A stretch of 64,000 nt of DNA from Chitinophagaceae bacterium (lineage in GTDB: Bacteria; Bacteroidota; Bacteroidia; Chitinophagales; Chitinophagaceae): contig CANGTN010000001.1 of the NCBI GenBank assembly GCA_947456805.1, positions 62,001 through 126,000 on the forward strand. The letters are read 5' to 3'. Under the pieces are notes generated by a model that was not told the DNA's origin, did not search any database, and was given only the letters and a program-made list of their open reading frames with translations. This document shows positions 41,396 to 49,316 of the stretch, one piece after another (position 1 is the first letter of the stretch; each line of letters starts with the position of its first letter). The translations under genes and the position numbers were made by a program.

Positions 41396-42772
41396 CTATA
41401 AGTCTGATCGGTATTCACGCCACATTTGATTGAATGTTTTTGGGGTGAAATCTAAATTGTTTCTATTGGTAGTCCATCCTTTAAATATTTTATTCACTAC
41501 CCAGTTTTTCAATTTACCACTTCCCAAATTCATCATGTTTCTATTTAAAGAAGATTGCTTCCAGGTTTTCCATGCAATGCGTTCTGCCAATGAACTATTA
41601 CCTTGCAAAACAGCTTCGTGTCTATTGTCTAACAATAGTTCGTGCAGATTAATTCTTACCGGACAAACTTCCGTACAATTTCCACAAAGTGAAGATGCAT
41701 AACTCAAGTGTTTGTATTCTTCCATACCACTGAGGTAGGGAGTAATTACTTTACCAATTGGTCCGCTGTATGTGGTTTCATAACTGTGCCCGCCAATATT
41801 TTTATACACCGGACAAGCATTCAAACAAGCCCCACAACGTATGCAATACAATGCTTCTCTTGCAATAGGATTTGCTAATAAATTGGTTCTGCCATTATCC
41901 AACAAAATCACATACATCTCCTTTGGCCCGTCGATTTCATTGGCTTGTCTTGGACCTGTAATAATACTGTTATAAACGGTTACTTTTTGTCCTGTACCAT
42001 AGGTGCCCAATAAAGGCCAAAACAAACCCAAATCATTAATAGAAGGCAATACTTTTTCAATACCAACCACCACAATATGTGTATTTGGCATGCTACAACT
42101 AAGCCTTGCATTACCTTCATTTTCTGTGATTGCAATGCCGCCCACATCTGCCAAAATAAAATTACCACCCGTTACACCAACTTCGGCTTGTACATATTTT
42201 TCACGCAACAATTGTCTTGCAACCTGTGTAAGTTCTTCAGGCGATAAACCACTTGGAACGCCTAATTTTTCGGCAAATAATTTTGCAACATCTTCTTTGC
42301 TTTTGTGCATTGCCGGCGTAACAATATGGTAAGGCGGTTCACCATCTAATTGCTGAATGTATTCGCCCAAATCTGTCTCCACACTTTCAATCCCCAAATC
42401 TTCTAAATATTGATTTAAGTGAATTTCTTCGGTAACCATGCTTTTGCTTTTCACCAAAGTTTTGCAGTTCTTGGCGGCACAAATTTTTCCAATTTCATCC
42501 AAAGCTTGTTGTGCATTTTCAGCCCAGATAACCGTTGCGCCGCGGCTCGTAATTTTTTGTTCAAACTCGAGTAAATATTTATCTAAATGTTCTATAGCAT
42601 CCCACTTAATATTTTTTGCACGTTCTCTAGCTTCAGGCAATTCGCTGAACTGTGCTTTACCCATTGGCACTACCGCATTGTATTTACCAATATTGAAATT
42701 AATTTTTCTGCGATGCTCTAAATCCGCAGCTTTAATACTGCTTTTGGCAATAAAAGACGAAGCTGTACTCAT
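41396..42772 (-). CDS. lutB: LutB-type iron-sulfur lactate oxidation protein
   Basis: A 458-residue protein of the LutB/YkgF family with an N-terminal LUD domain (about residues 60-295: VIWAENAQQALDEIGKICAA, then LREKYVQAEVGVTGGNFILA) and a ferredoxin-like domain with two clusters: CIRCGACLNACPVY and CGNCTEVCPVRI. In other bacteria LutA, LutB and LutC oxidise L-lactate together; neither LutA nor LutC is visible here, so this copy stands alone. Its start is inferred from a -7 box right next to the ATG. Confidence 0.88.
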   Translation of the reverse strand: MSTASSFIAKSSIKAADLEHRRKINFNIGKYNAVVPMGKAQFSELPEARERAKNIKWDAIEHLDKYLLEFEQKITSRGATVIWAENAQQALDEIGKICAAKNCKTLVKSKSMVTEEIHLNQYLEDLGIESVETDLGEYIQQLDGEPPYHIVTPAMHKSKEDVAKLFAEKLGVPSGLSPEELTQVARQLLREKYVQAEVGVTGGNFILADVGGIAITENEGNARLSCSMPNTHIVVVGIEKVLPSINDLGLFWPLLGTYGTGQKVTVYNSIITGPRQANEIDGPKEMYVILLDNGRTNLLANPIAREALYCIRCGACLNACPVYKNIGGHSYETTYSGPIGKVITPYLSGMEEYKHLSYASSLCGNCTEVCPVRINLHELLLDNRHEAVLQGNSSLAERIAWKTWKQSSLNRNMMNLGSGKLKNWVVNKIFKGWTTNRNNLDFTPKTFNQMWREYRSDL

Positions 42773-42776
42773 GCTT

Positions 42777-42784
42777 CAAAGGTA
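42777..42784 (-). promoter_or_regulatory. -7 box (TACCTTTG) touching the lutB start
   Basis: Exact TAnnTTTG on the minus strand, its final G at 42777, 4 nt from the lutB ATG at 42772. The predicted transcription start falls at or 1 nt before the ATG, which implies a leaderless mRNA. Confidence 0.5.
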
Positions 42785-42851
42785 AGCAGGATTGATATTT
42801 CAAGAGAATTGAATTTTTTTGTAACCAACAATATATTTTCATGGCATCGCC

Positions 42852-42868
42852 TGTTGCGTCGCACACTT
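42852..42868 (+). repeat. 17-bp dispersed repeat, copy 2
   Basis: Identical 17-bp copy of the word at 24250-24266, in the intergenic region between lutB and lysS, same orientation. Following sequence (GTGCTGTAACTATTCTG) is loosely similar to that after copy 1. Confidence 0.6.
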
Positions 42869-42970
42869 GTGCTGTAACTATTCTGTTGAACAATTAATAC
42901 CAATCGTAGAACTTAAAAGCAGTTTGCTGTTTTGATTGATTCAATTAATTTGAATATCTGTTTCAAAACT

Positions 42971-42978
42971 TATCTTCG
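42971..42978 (+). promoter_or_regulatory. -7 box (TATCTTCG) for lysS
   Basis: TATCTTCG, with a TTG at 42952-42954 sixteen bp upstream as a plausible -33 element. Leader to lysS ATG is about 15 nt. Confidence 0.5.
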
Positions 42979-42996
42979 TGCCTTTAATAAACAGTT

Positions 42997-44511
42997 ATGA
43001 GCCAGCATTTAAGTGAACAAGAAATTATCCGCAGAGAAAAACTAACAAAACTTTCAGAAGCAGGAATCAACGCATTTCCGGCGCCTTTATTTCCCGTAAG
43101 CCATTATTCTGAAGCCATTAAAAATACTTTTTCAGAAGAAACCAAAGAGTCCTTTACACAAGTATGTGTTGCAGGAAGGGTAATGAGCATCAATGATAAG
43201 GGCAAAGTTTTTTTTATAAAAATTCAGGATGCACAAGGCATTTTTCAATTGTATGTAAAAAGAGATGAATTATGCCCAGATGAAGACAAAAGCTTTTGGG
43301 ACAATGTTGTAAAACCATTAGACCTTGGCGATATTATTGGTGCAACAGGTTATGTGTTTGTTACAAAAACCGGTGAAACTTCTTTGCATACACAAACACT
43401 TACATTACTTACAAAAAGCTTAAAACCATTGCCTATTGTAAAGCGTGACGAAGAAGGAAATGTATTTGATGAAGTAACCGATCCCGAATTCAGGTATCGT
43501 CAGCGATATGTAGATTTAATCATCAATCCCGATGTAAAAGACGTATTTGTAAAACGTACGAAATTAGTGAATACTATCCGTGAATTTTTAAATGCTCATG
43601 GTGCGTTAGAGGTTGATACGCCTGTATTACAAGCCATTCCGGGTGGTGCTGCTGCAAGACCATTTATTACACACCACAACGCTTTGGATGTTCCATTTTA
43701 TTTAAGAATTGCCAATGAATTATATTTAAAAAGATTGATTGTTGGTGGTTTTGATTGGGTATATGAATTTAGTAGAAACTTCAGAAACGAAGGAATGGAC
43801 CGAACACACAATCCTGAGTTTACAGTATTGGAATGGTACACCGCATACAAGGATTATTTTTGGATGATGGACATTACCGAGCAATTAATTGAAAAAATAG
43901 CAATGGCATTGCATGGTTCAACAGAACTTCAGGTAGGTGATAAAACAATTAGCTTTAAAGCACCTTACAAACGCATCAGTATTTTAGATGCAATACAAGA
44001 AAACACCGGAATTGATGTGAGCAATATGGATGAAGCAGGATTGCGTGACGTATGTAAGCAACTGCATATTGATGTGTCGCCAACAATTGGTAAAGGAAAA
44101 TTAATAGATGAAATTTTTGGTGCTACAAGCGAATCAAAATATGTGCAACCCACATTCATTATTGATTATCCGGTAGAGATGAGTCCGCTTACAAAAAAAC
44201 ACAGAAGCAAAGAAGGATTGGTAGAACGTTTTGAATTGATGGTAAATGGCAAAGAAATTGCCAACGCTTATTCTGAACTGAATGATCCGATTGACCAACG
44301 TGAACGCTTTGAAGAACAAGTGAAATTAATGGAGCGTGGCGACGATGAAGCAATGTTTATAGACTATGATTTTTTACGTGCTTTAGAATATGGCATGCCG
44401 CCTACAAGTGGTATTGGCATTGGCATTGACCGTTTGGTAATGATGATGACCAATCAACCAAGCATTCAGGATGTATTGTTATTTCCGCAAATGCGACCAG
44501 AAAATTTCTAA
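42997..44511 (+). CDS. lysS: Lysine--tRNA ligase (class II)
   Basis: A 504-residue aminoacyl-tRNA synthetase. N-terminal OB fold (about residues 50-145) has VAGRVMSINDKGKVFFIKIQ; the catalytic domain has motif 1 around TPVLQAIPGGAAARPFITHH, motif 2 FRNEGMDRTHNPEFT and motif 3 GIGIGIDRLVMMMT near the C-terminus. NELYLKRLIVGGFDWVYEF marks the lysine-specific class. Length and motifs are standard. Followed immediately by a hairpin element shared with dnaB. Confidence 0.97.
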   Translation: MSQHLSEQEIIRREKLTKLSEAGINAFPAPLFPVSHYSEAIKNTFSEETKESFTQVCVAGRVMSINDKGKVFFIKIQDAQGIFQLYVKRDELCPDEDKSFWDNVVKPLDLGDIIGATGYVFVTKTGETSLHTQTLTLLTKSLKPLPIVKRDEEGNVFDEVTDPEFRYRQRYVDLIINPDVKDVFVKRTKLVNTIREFLNAHGALEVDTPVLQAIPGGAAARPFITHHNALDVPFYLRIANELYLKRLIVGGFDWVYEFSRNFRNEGMDRTHNPEFTVLEWYTAYKDYFWMMDITEQLIEKIAMALHGSTELQVGDKTISFKAPYKRISILDAIQENTGIDVSNMDEAGLRDVCKQLHIDVSPTIGKGKLIDEIFGATSESKYVQPTFIIDYPVEMSPLTKKHRSKEGLVERFELMVNGKEIANAYSELNDPIDQRERFEEQVKLMERGDDEAMFIDYDFLRALEYGMPPTSGIGIGIDRLVMMMTNQPSIQDVLLFPQMRPENF

Positions 44512-44545
44512 GGGTGTCAAGACTTTTTTAAAAGGTCAGACACCT
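44512..44545 (+). terminator. Imperfect hairpin element after lysS, copy 1
   Basis: Begins right after the lysS stop codon: GGGTGTCAAGAC, a T/A-rich loop, then GGTCAGACACCT. Arms pair as GGTGTC/GACACC and GAC/GTC with a small asymmetric bulge, and a T run (44552-44557) follows after a few bases. A close relative lies after dnaB at 53844-53877, so this is both a likely terminator and a dispersed repeat. Confidence 0.7.
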
Positions 44546-44567
44546 GTTAGTATTTTTTATTATTGAA

Positions 44568-46016
44568 TCAATCCCTGTAATTCAACGCCGGTTTTCTGTC
44601 ACCCAACAATGCTTTGTATTGGTAGCTTCCTTTGGCTTTGATAAACTCTTCTTTTGCTTGTTGTACAATCGTTGCATTGGTAAATAAATCTATCGCAGTC
44701 AACGACATTGTTTTTGCTGCTACCATCATTCCTTTTGTACCAATTTCTGTCCCGCCGCAGGCAACTGCTTGCCAGCTATGTGCAGGCGTTCCGGGCACCC
44801 ATGTTGCAGTTCTGATTCCAACAGTAGGAACAGTATAGCTTACATCTCCAACATCTGTACTACCACCACCTGAATTCATTTCAATTTTTAATGGGTTGAT
44901 GGTGCTTGCTTTATTGTAATCGGGATATTTAAAAGTAAATGTTGATTGAATTTTTTTAGCATAATCAATTTCGGCATCTGTATAATTGATGCCTCCAACT
45001 TTTTCTAAATTTTGTTGCATTACTTTGGCTAGTGTTTTATTGAGCAACAAATCATGTGTGCCGCCAATGATTTCATATTCCATTTTGGTTTCTGTTCCCA
45101 AAGCCGCACCCTGAGCGGCTTTCACCACTCTGTCAAATATTGCAACCACATCATCTTTTTTTGGATGACGCACATAATAATATACTTCTGCAAAATCCGG
45201 AACTACATTTGGTGCTTTACCACCATCGGTAATTACGTAATGAATTCTTGTTTCCTGTGGTACATGTTCACGCATCATGTTTACCATATAATCCATACTT
45301 TCTACTGCATCTAAAGCACTGCGTCCTCTTTCAGGTGAAGCAGCTGCATGTGCACTAAGTCCATAAAATCTAAACTTAGCCGATTTGTTTGCCAATGCAC
45401 TTGTCATGGTAACACTATTTGCATCTCCCGGATGCCAATGAATAACAGCATCTACATCATTGAAAAAACCTGCACGAACCAAATACACTTTCCCGCTTCC
45501 GCCTTCTTCTGCAGGACAACCAAATACTTTAATAGTGCCCGTTAATTTTTTTTCTTCGATTAATTTTTTAATGGCAATACCTGCTGCAACACTTGCTGTT
45601 CCAAATAAATGATGACCGCAACCATGTCCGGCGTCTTTACCTGCAGATTCTTTTTGCGGAGCATTGGTTTGTGATAACCCCGGTAATGCATCATACTCTG
45701 CAAGTATTGCTATCACTGGCTTTCCGGAGCCGTAGGTTGCAACAAAAGCAGTTGGTATTTCGGCTATTCCTGCTTGTACATTAAAGCCTGCATCTTTCAA
45801 AGTTTGTTGGTGTAATGCGCTGCTCTTTACTTCTTTGTAACCCATTTCGGCATAATCCCAAATGGTCAATGCTGTTTTTTTATACTGTTCATATTTCGAT
45901 TGTAAATCGGCAGTTGCTTCTGATTTTAAAATATCAATAGTAGAACTTACCTGTTTTGTTTGTGCTTGAACAAACTGAGCAGTTAATAATGCAGCAATGC
46001 ATATCATTTTTTTCAT
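44568..46016 (-). CDS. M20 family amidohydrolase, secreted
   Basis: A 482-residue metallopeptidase-fold hydrolase with signal peptide (MKKMICIAALLTAQFVQAQ, cleavage near VQAQ). Metal-site motifs are visible: LAEYDALPG, AGKDAGHGCGHHLFG, CPAEEGGSGK and VIHWHPGD, and a late His in PGTPAHSWQAVACGG. The dimerisation domain lies about residues 210-320. The nearest pattern is the AbgB/M20D group that cleaves aminoacyl or p-aminobenzoyl-glutamate amides. Export to the periplasm suggests peptide or aminoacyl scavenging; true substrate unknown. Confidence 0.9.
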   Translation of the reverse strand: MKKMICIAALLTAQFVQAQTKQVSSTIDILKSEATADLQSKYEQYKKTALTIWDYAEMGYKEVKSSALHQQTLKDAGFNVQAGIAEIPTAFVATYGSGKPVIAILAEYDALPGLSQTNAPQKESAGKDAGHGCGHHLFGTASVAAGIAIKKLIEEKKLTGTIKVFGCPAEEGGSGKVYLVRAGFFNDVDAVIHWHPGDANSVTMTSALANKSAKFRFYGLSAHAAASPERGRSALDAVESMDYMVNMMREHVPQETRIHYVITDGGKAPNVVPDFAEVYYYVRHPKKDDVVAIFDRVVKAAQGAALGTETKMEYEIIGGTHDLLLNKTLAKVMQQNLEKVGGINYTDAEIDYAKKIQSTFTFKYPDYNKASTINPLKIEMNSGGGSTDVGDVSYTVPTVGIRTATWVPGTPAHSWQAVACGGTEIGTKGMMVAAKTMSLTAIDLFTNATIVQQAKEEFIKAKGSYQYKALLGDRKPALNYRD

Positions 46017-46079
46017 AGGTCAAATTGAAATTGAAAAGTATTGATTTCTTTTTATTATCAAACACTCAGAAGGAAATAA

Positions 46080-46817
46080 TTATTCATCCATGCCATCGCT
46101 GCCATCGGCGGTTTTGCTGGATTTGGCAACCATTACTTGAATTGTTTCTACTTCTGCAGGAGTAAAATAGCGCCATTTGCCAACCGGCAAACCGGTGAGT
46201 TGTATGTTCATGATTCGGATACGTTGCAAAGATTCTACTTCATAATCTAGTGCTTCACACATCCGTCTTATTTGTCTGTTCAATCCTTGAGTCAATATGA
46301 TTCTAAATCTTCTTTCGGTTTCTTTTTTTACAAAACATTTTTGTGTTACAGTTCCTAAAATTCTTACACCACTTCTCATTCGATTAATGAAATCAATATC
46401 AATAGGCTTGTTTACAGTCACCATATATTCTTTTTCATGCTGATTGCCTGCACGTAAAATTTTATTAACGATATTGCCGTCATTGGTTAAAAAAATAAGC
46501 CCTTCACTACGCTTATCCAATCGTCCGACAGGAAAAATTCTTGTTTTAAAATTGACAAAATCAATGATGTTTGTTTTGTCTTTTTGATCGGTAGTACAAG
46601 TAACGCCTTTGGGTTTATTCAGCATAATATAAACGGCAGCTTTCTTCTTTTTCAGGGGTTCACCATCTACCAAAACCACATCGTTTTCGCCTACCCGATT
46701 TCCTTTGAAAGCGTCTTTCCCATTGATTGTAACACGGCATTGCTCAATCAATTCATCGGCTTCTCTGCGTGAGCAAAAACCCGTTTCGCTGATGTATTTA
46801 TTAAGGCTTGTATCCAT
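46080..46817 (-). CDS. rluF: 23S rRNA pseudouridine synthase (RluF type)
   Basis: A 245-residue pseudouridine synthase with an N-terminal S4 RNA-binding domain (LNKYISETGFCSRREADELI, residues 5-24), catalytic Asp in VGRLDKRSEGLIFLTNDG (about residue 98), and QGLNRQIRRMCEALDYEV. The RSA/RluB-E-F class is clear; RluF (U2604) is preferred from the KPKGVTCTTD and GRLDKRSEGL wording but RluB/E cannot be excluded. Between M20 amidohydrolase and the RNase Y terminator. Confidence 0.86.
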   Translation of the reverse strand: MDTSLNKYISETGFCSRREADELIEQCRVTINGKDAFKGNRVGENDVVLVDGEPLKKKKAAVYIMLNKPKGVTCTTDQKDKTNIIDFVNFKTRIFPVGRLDKRSEGLIFLTNDGNIVNKILRAGNQHEKEYMVTVNKPIDIDFINRMRSGVRILGTVTQKCFVKKETERRFRIILTQGLNRQIRRMCEALDYEVESLQRIRIMNIQLTGLPVGKWRYFTPAEVETIQVMVAKSSKTADGSDGMDE

Positions 46818-46842
46818 TTTGTTGTGCAGTATTTTGAATTGT

Positions 46843-46850
46843 CAAAAGTA
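46843..46850 (-). promoter_or_regulatory. -7 box (TACTTTTG) for the rluF-like gene
   Basis: Minus-strand TACTTTTG, exact TAnnTTTG match, 25 nt before the ATG at 46817; no clear -33 TTG. Confidence 0.5.
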
Positions 46851-46887
46851 GCGCATTGTATATCTATTACTATAAACTTTATTACCC

Positions 46888-46925
46888 AAAAAAAATCCCA
46901 AACTTCTTTATTGAAATTTGGGATT
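46888..46925 (-). terminator. Intrinsic terminator of rny
   Basis: Stem AATCCCAAA (46894-46902) and TTTGGGATT (46917-46925) with a 14-nt loop. On the minus strand it is followed by eight T (complement of the A run at 46888-46895), directly after the rny stop at 46946. Confidence 0.88.
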
Positions 46926-46945
46926 GAAATAGGATTAAAAATAAT

Positions 46946-48511
46946 TTATCTCGCTAAGTTCACAGCTCTTTTCTCTCTGATTACCGTTACTTTAATTTGT
47001 CCCGGATAAGTCATTTCTGTTTGAATTTTTTGTGCTATTTCAAAACTCAATTTATCGCTGTCGCCATCAGTTACTTTATCTGCTTCAACAATTACACGCA
47101 ACTCTCTACCGGCTTGAATAGCATACGCTTTTTCAACACCCGGATATGCACAAGCTAAGTTTTCAAGATCTTTAATGCGTTGCAAATATTGCTGCATAAT
47201 TTCTCTTCTTGCTCCTGGTCTTGCACCACTGATTGCATCACAAGCCTGAATAATTGGAGAGATTACAAACTGCATTTCCATCTCATCATGGTGCGCACCA
47301 ATTGCATTCACAACCGCCGGATTTTCACCATATTTCTCTGCTAATTTAGCACCCAATAATGCGTGGCTCAATTCTGTTTCTTCATCCGGAACTTTACCAA
47401 TATCGTGTAACAATCCGGCACGTTTTGCAAGCTTTGGATTCATACCCAACTCTGCCGCCATGATGCCGCAGAGGTTTGCAGTTTCACGACTGTGCATCAA
47501 TAAGTTTTGACCATAAGAGCTACGGAAACGCATTTTACCTACGATTCTTACCAATTCTTTATGTAAGCCATGAATACCCAATTCTATCACGGTTCTTTCA
47601 CCAATTTCAATTACCTGATCTTCTAATTGACGTCTTGTTTTTTCAACCACTTCTTCAATACGAGCCGGATGAATACGACCATCTGCTACCAATCGTTGTA
47701 AGCTAAGACGTGCCACTTCTCTGCGCAATGGATCAAATGAAGAAAGTATAACTGCTTCCGGTGTATCATCTACAATTAAATCCACGCCAGTTGCAGCTTC
47801 AATAGCCCTGATGTTTCTTCCTTCTCTGCCAATGATTTGTCCTTTAATTTCATCTGATTCCAATTGAAATACAGTTACGGTATTTTCAATTGTTTGTTCA
47901 GCTGCCGTACGTTGTATAGATTGAATGACAATTTTACGAGCTTCTTTATTTGCCTTTTGTTTGGCATCTTCAATAATCTCTTGTTGTAATGCAAGGGCTT
48001 GGGTATGCGCTTCGTTTTTAAGGCTTTCTATCAATTGTTTTTTAGCATCTTCTGCATTTAATCCTGCAATTTTCTCTAGTTTGCGGATGTGCTCTTCCTG
48101 GTGTTTTTCCAGTTCGGTGCGTTTTTGATTGACTACTTCAATCTGACGGTTTAGATTTTCTTTGATAGCATCATTTTCTTTAGTTTGCTTATCCAGATTA
48201 GCTTCCTTTTGTACGATTGAGGTTTCTTTTTGCTTGATTCTATTTTCTGCTTCGTTGATTTTTCTATTGCGTTCTAAAACATCTTTATCATGCTCAGATT
48301 TTAATTGTACAAACTTTTCTTTTGCTTCAAGTTGCTTTTCTTTTTTAATATTTTCTGCCTTTAATTCTGCTTCTTTGATAATGTTTTGCACCTGTGCTTC
48401 GGCATCAGCAACTTGTTTTTTGGTGTCTTTTGTGAAAATAAATTTACCTGCCAGTGTACCTGCAATTAAGCAAACAGCAGCGGTAATTATTAATAATACT
48501 GTCGGTTCCAT
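46946..48511 (-). CDS. rny: Ribonuclease Y
   Basis: A 521-residue membrane-anchored endoribonuclease that starts mRNA decay. N-terminal helix ([20 protein letters not shown]), a long coiled coil (about residues 30-200, Lys/Glu-rich), KH domain ([20 protein letters not shown]) and HD domain with metal ligands in [16 protein letters not shown]-terminal domain ends ...[20 protein letters not shown]. Length is normal. The preceding zapA gene is 173 bp upstream; a TATCTTCG box on the minus strand (48599-48606) may start its transcript. Confidence 0.97.
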   Translation of the reverse strand: MEPTVLLIITAAVCLIAGTLAGKFIFTKDTKKQVADAEAQVQNIIKEAELKAENIKKEKQLEAKEKFVQLKSEHDKDVLERNRKINEAENRIKQKETSIVQKEANLDKQTKENDAIKENLNRQIEVVNQKRTELEKHQEEHIRKLEKIAGLNAEDAKKQLIESLKNEAHTQALALQQEIIEDAKQKANKEARKIVIQSIQRTAAEQTIENTVTVFQLESDEIKGQIIGREGRNIRAIEAATGVDLIVDDTPEAVILSSFDPLRREVARLSLQRLVADGRIHPARIEEVVEKTRRQLEDQVIEIGERTVIELGIHGLHKELVRIVGKMRFRSSYGQNLLMHSRETANLCGIMAAELGMNPKLAKRAGLLHDIGKVPDEETELSHALLGAKLAEKYGENPAVVNAIGAHHDEMEMQFVISPIIQACDAISGARPGARREIMQQYLQRIKDLENLACAYPGVEKAYAIQAGRELRVIVEADKVTDGDSDKLSFEIAQKIQTEMTYPGQIKVTVIREKRAVNLAR

Positions 48512-48598
48512 ATTGTTGGAATGTTTTTTAAGGGTTCAAAATCAGATTCTACGTTGCACAGTTCATTCTAATTTGTTGAAATTGCATACGATACGTTG

Positions 48599-48606
48599 CG
48601 AAGATA
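48599..48606 (-). promoter_or_regulatory. Weak -7 box (TATCTTCG) for rny
   Basis: Same octamer as before pyrD and lysS, minus strand, about 88 nt upstream of the rny ATG. No matching -33 element. A promoter here would separate rny from zapA-pheT. Confidence 0.3.
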
Positions 48607-48684
48607 ATTAAATAGCTTAAAGAAAGTGCGTTAAAATTAACAGTTAGTTCATAAGCCAACAAGAGAGTTTTGTATTAATTAAGT

Positions 48685-48978
48685 TTACAGCTCTTCAATC
48701 ACCTTATCTAAATAATTTTCCAATGAAGCTAATTTTTTTGAAGTTTCTGCTAGTTGAATCATTTCTGCTCCGGTTTTGTTTTGTTCGGTGGCAAACCAAA
48801 GCAACGCCATACTTACATAATCTTGCATGTCTTTGCCTGCAAAAACCTCTTTAAATTCTAAAATTTTATCGTTGATGATTTTTGCAGTTTTTCTAATCAG
48901 TTCTTCTTCTTCTGCTTCAACTTTTAAGCGGTAAGTTCTGTCTGCAATCAGTATGTTGGCTATGATTAATTCGGACAT
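48685..48978 (-). CDS. zapA: Cell division protein ZapA
   Basis: A 97-residue protein recognised by IIANILIADRTYRLKVEAEE, then EELIRKTAKIINDKILEFKE and DYVSMALLWFATEQNKTGAE, the ZapA fold with an N-terminal FtsZ-binding part and a C-terminal coiled coil. ZapA bundles FtsZ filaments at mid-cell. 28 bp after the coiled-coil gene, on the strand of pheT. The zapA-pheT neighbourhood is common in Bacteroidota. Confidence 0.88.
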   Translation of the reverse strand: MSELIIANILIADRTYRLKVEAEEEELIRKTAKIINDKILEFKEVFAGKDMQDYVSMALLWFATEQNKTGAEMIQLAETSKKLASLENYLDKVIEEL

Positions 48979-49006
48979 AATTTTTTTAATCTGGTAAAAT
49001 CAATGG

Positions 49007-49297
49007 TTAAATATTCATCATTAACAAACAACGATCTATTTCTTTAATATACATATCTATCTTTTTTTCCAAAGCTGCTTTGTCTTTTGAATCAAAAGCC
49101 GATGTGCCCATTTTCAAAACATCGAGTTGTTGCTGTAATGCCTGAATTTGTTGTTGTTTTGTGGTTGCCTGAAGGGTATTGTCTGCCAGTTGTTTTTTCA
49201 ACTGTTCATTTTCTTTTACCACCAACCGGTATTGCTTCAACATCTGTTGAAGTTTAGTTTGTATGTTTTTTAGTTGGTTGTCTATAGTATCATTCAT
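49007..49297 (-). CDS. Small coiled-coil protein, possible division partner
   Basis: A 96-residue protein that is coiled coil nearly throughout (QLKNIQTKLQQMLKQYRLVV, ENEQLKKQLADNTLQATTKQ, QQQIQALQQQLDVLKMGTSA), then a short C-terminal helix (ALEKKIDMYIKEIDRCLLMM). No named family is certain; it occupies the slot between pheT and zapA where Bacteroidota usually have a ZapB-like coiled-coil protein. Role in division is inferred from position only. Confidence 0.75.
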   Translation of the reverse strand: MNDTIDNQLKNIQTKLQQMLKQYRLVVKENEQLKKQLADNTLQATTKQQQIQALQQQLDVLKMGTSAFDSKDKAALEKKIDMYIKEIDRCLLMMNI

Positions 49298-49316
49298 GGC
49301 AGACGGCTTACAATCT

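Noticed and set aside
48512-48684. Possible 6S RNA between zapA and rny, as beside zapA in proteobacteria
   Set aside because: I could not see a long hairpin with central bubble; only AT-rich sequence and a weak -7-like box.
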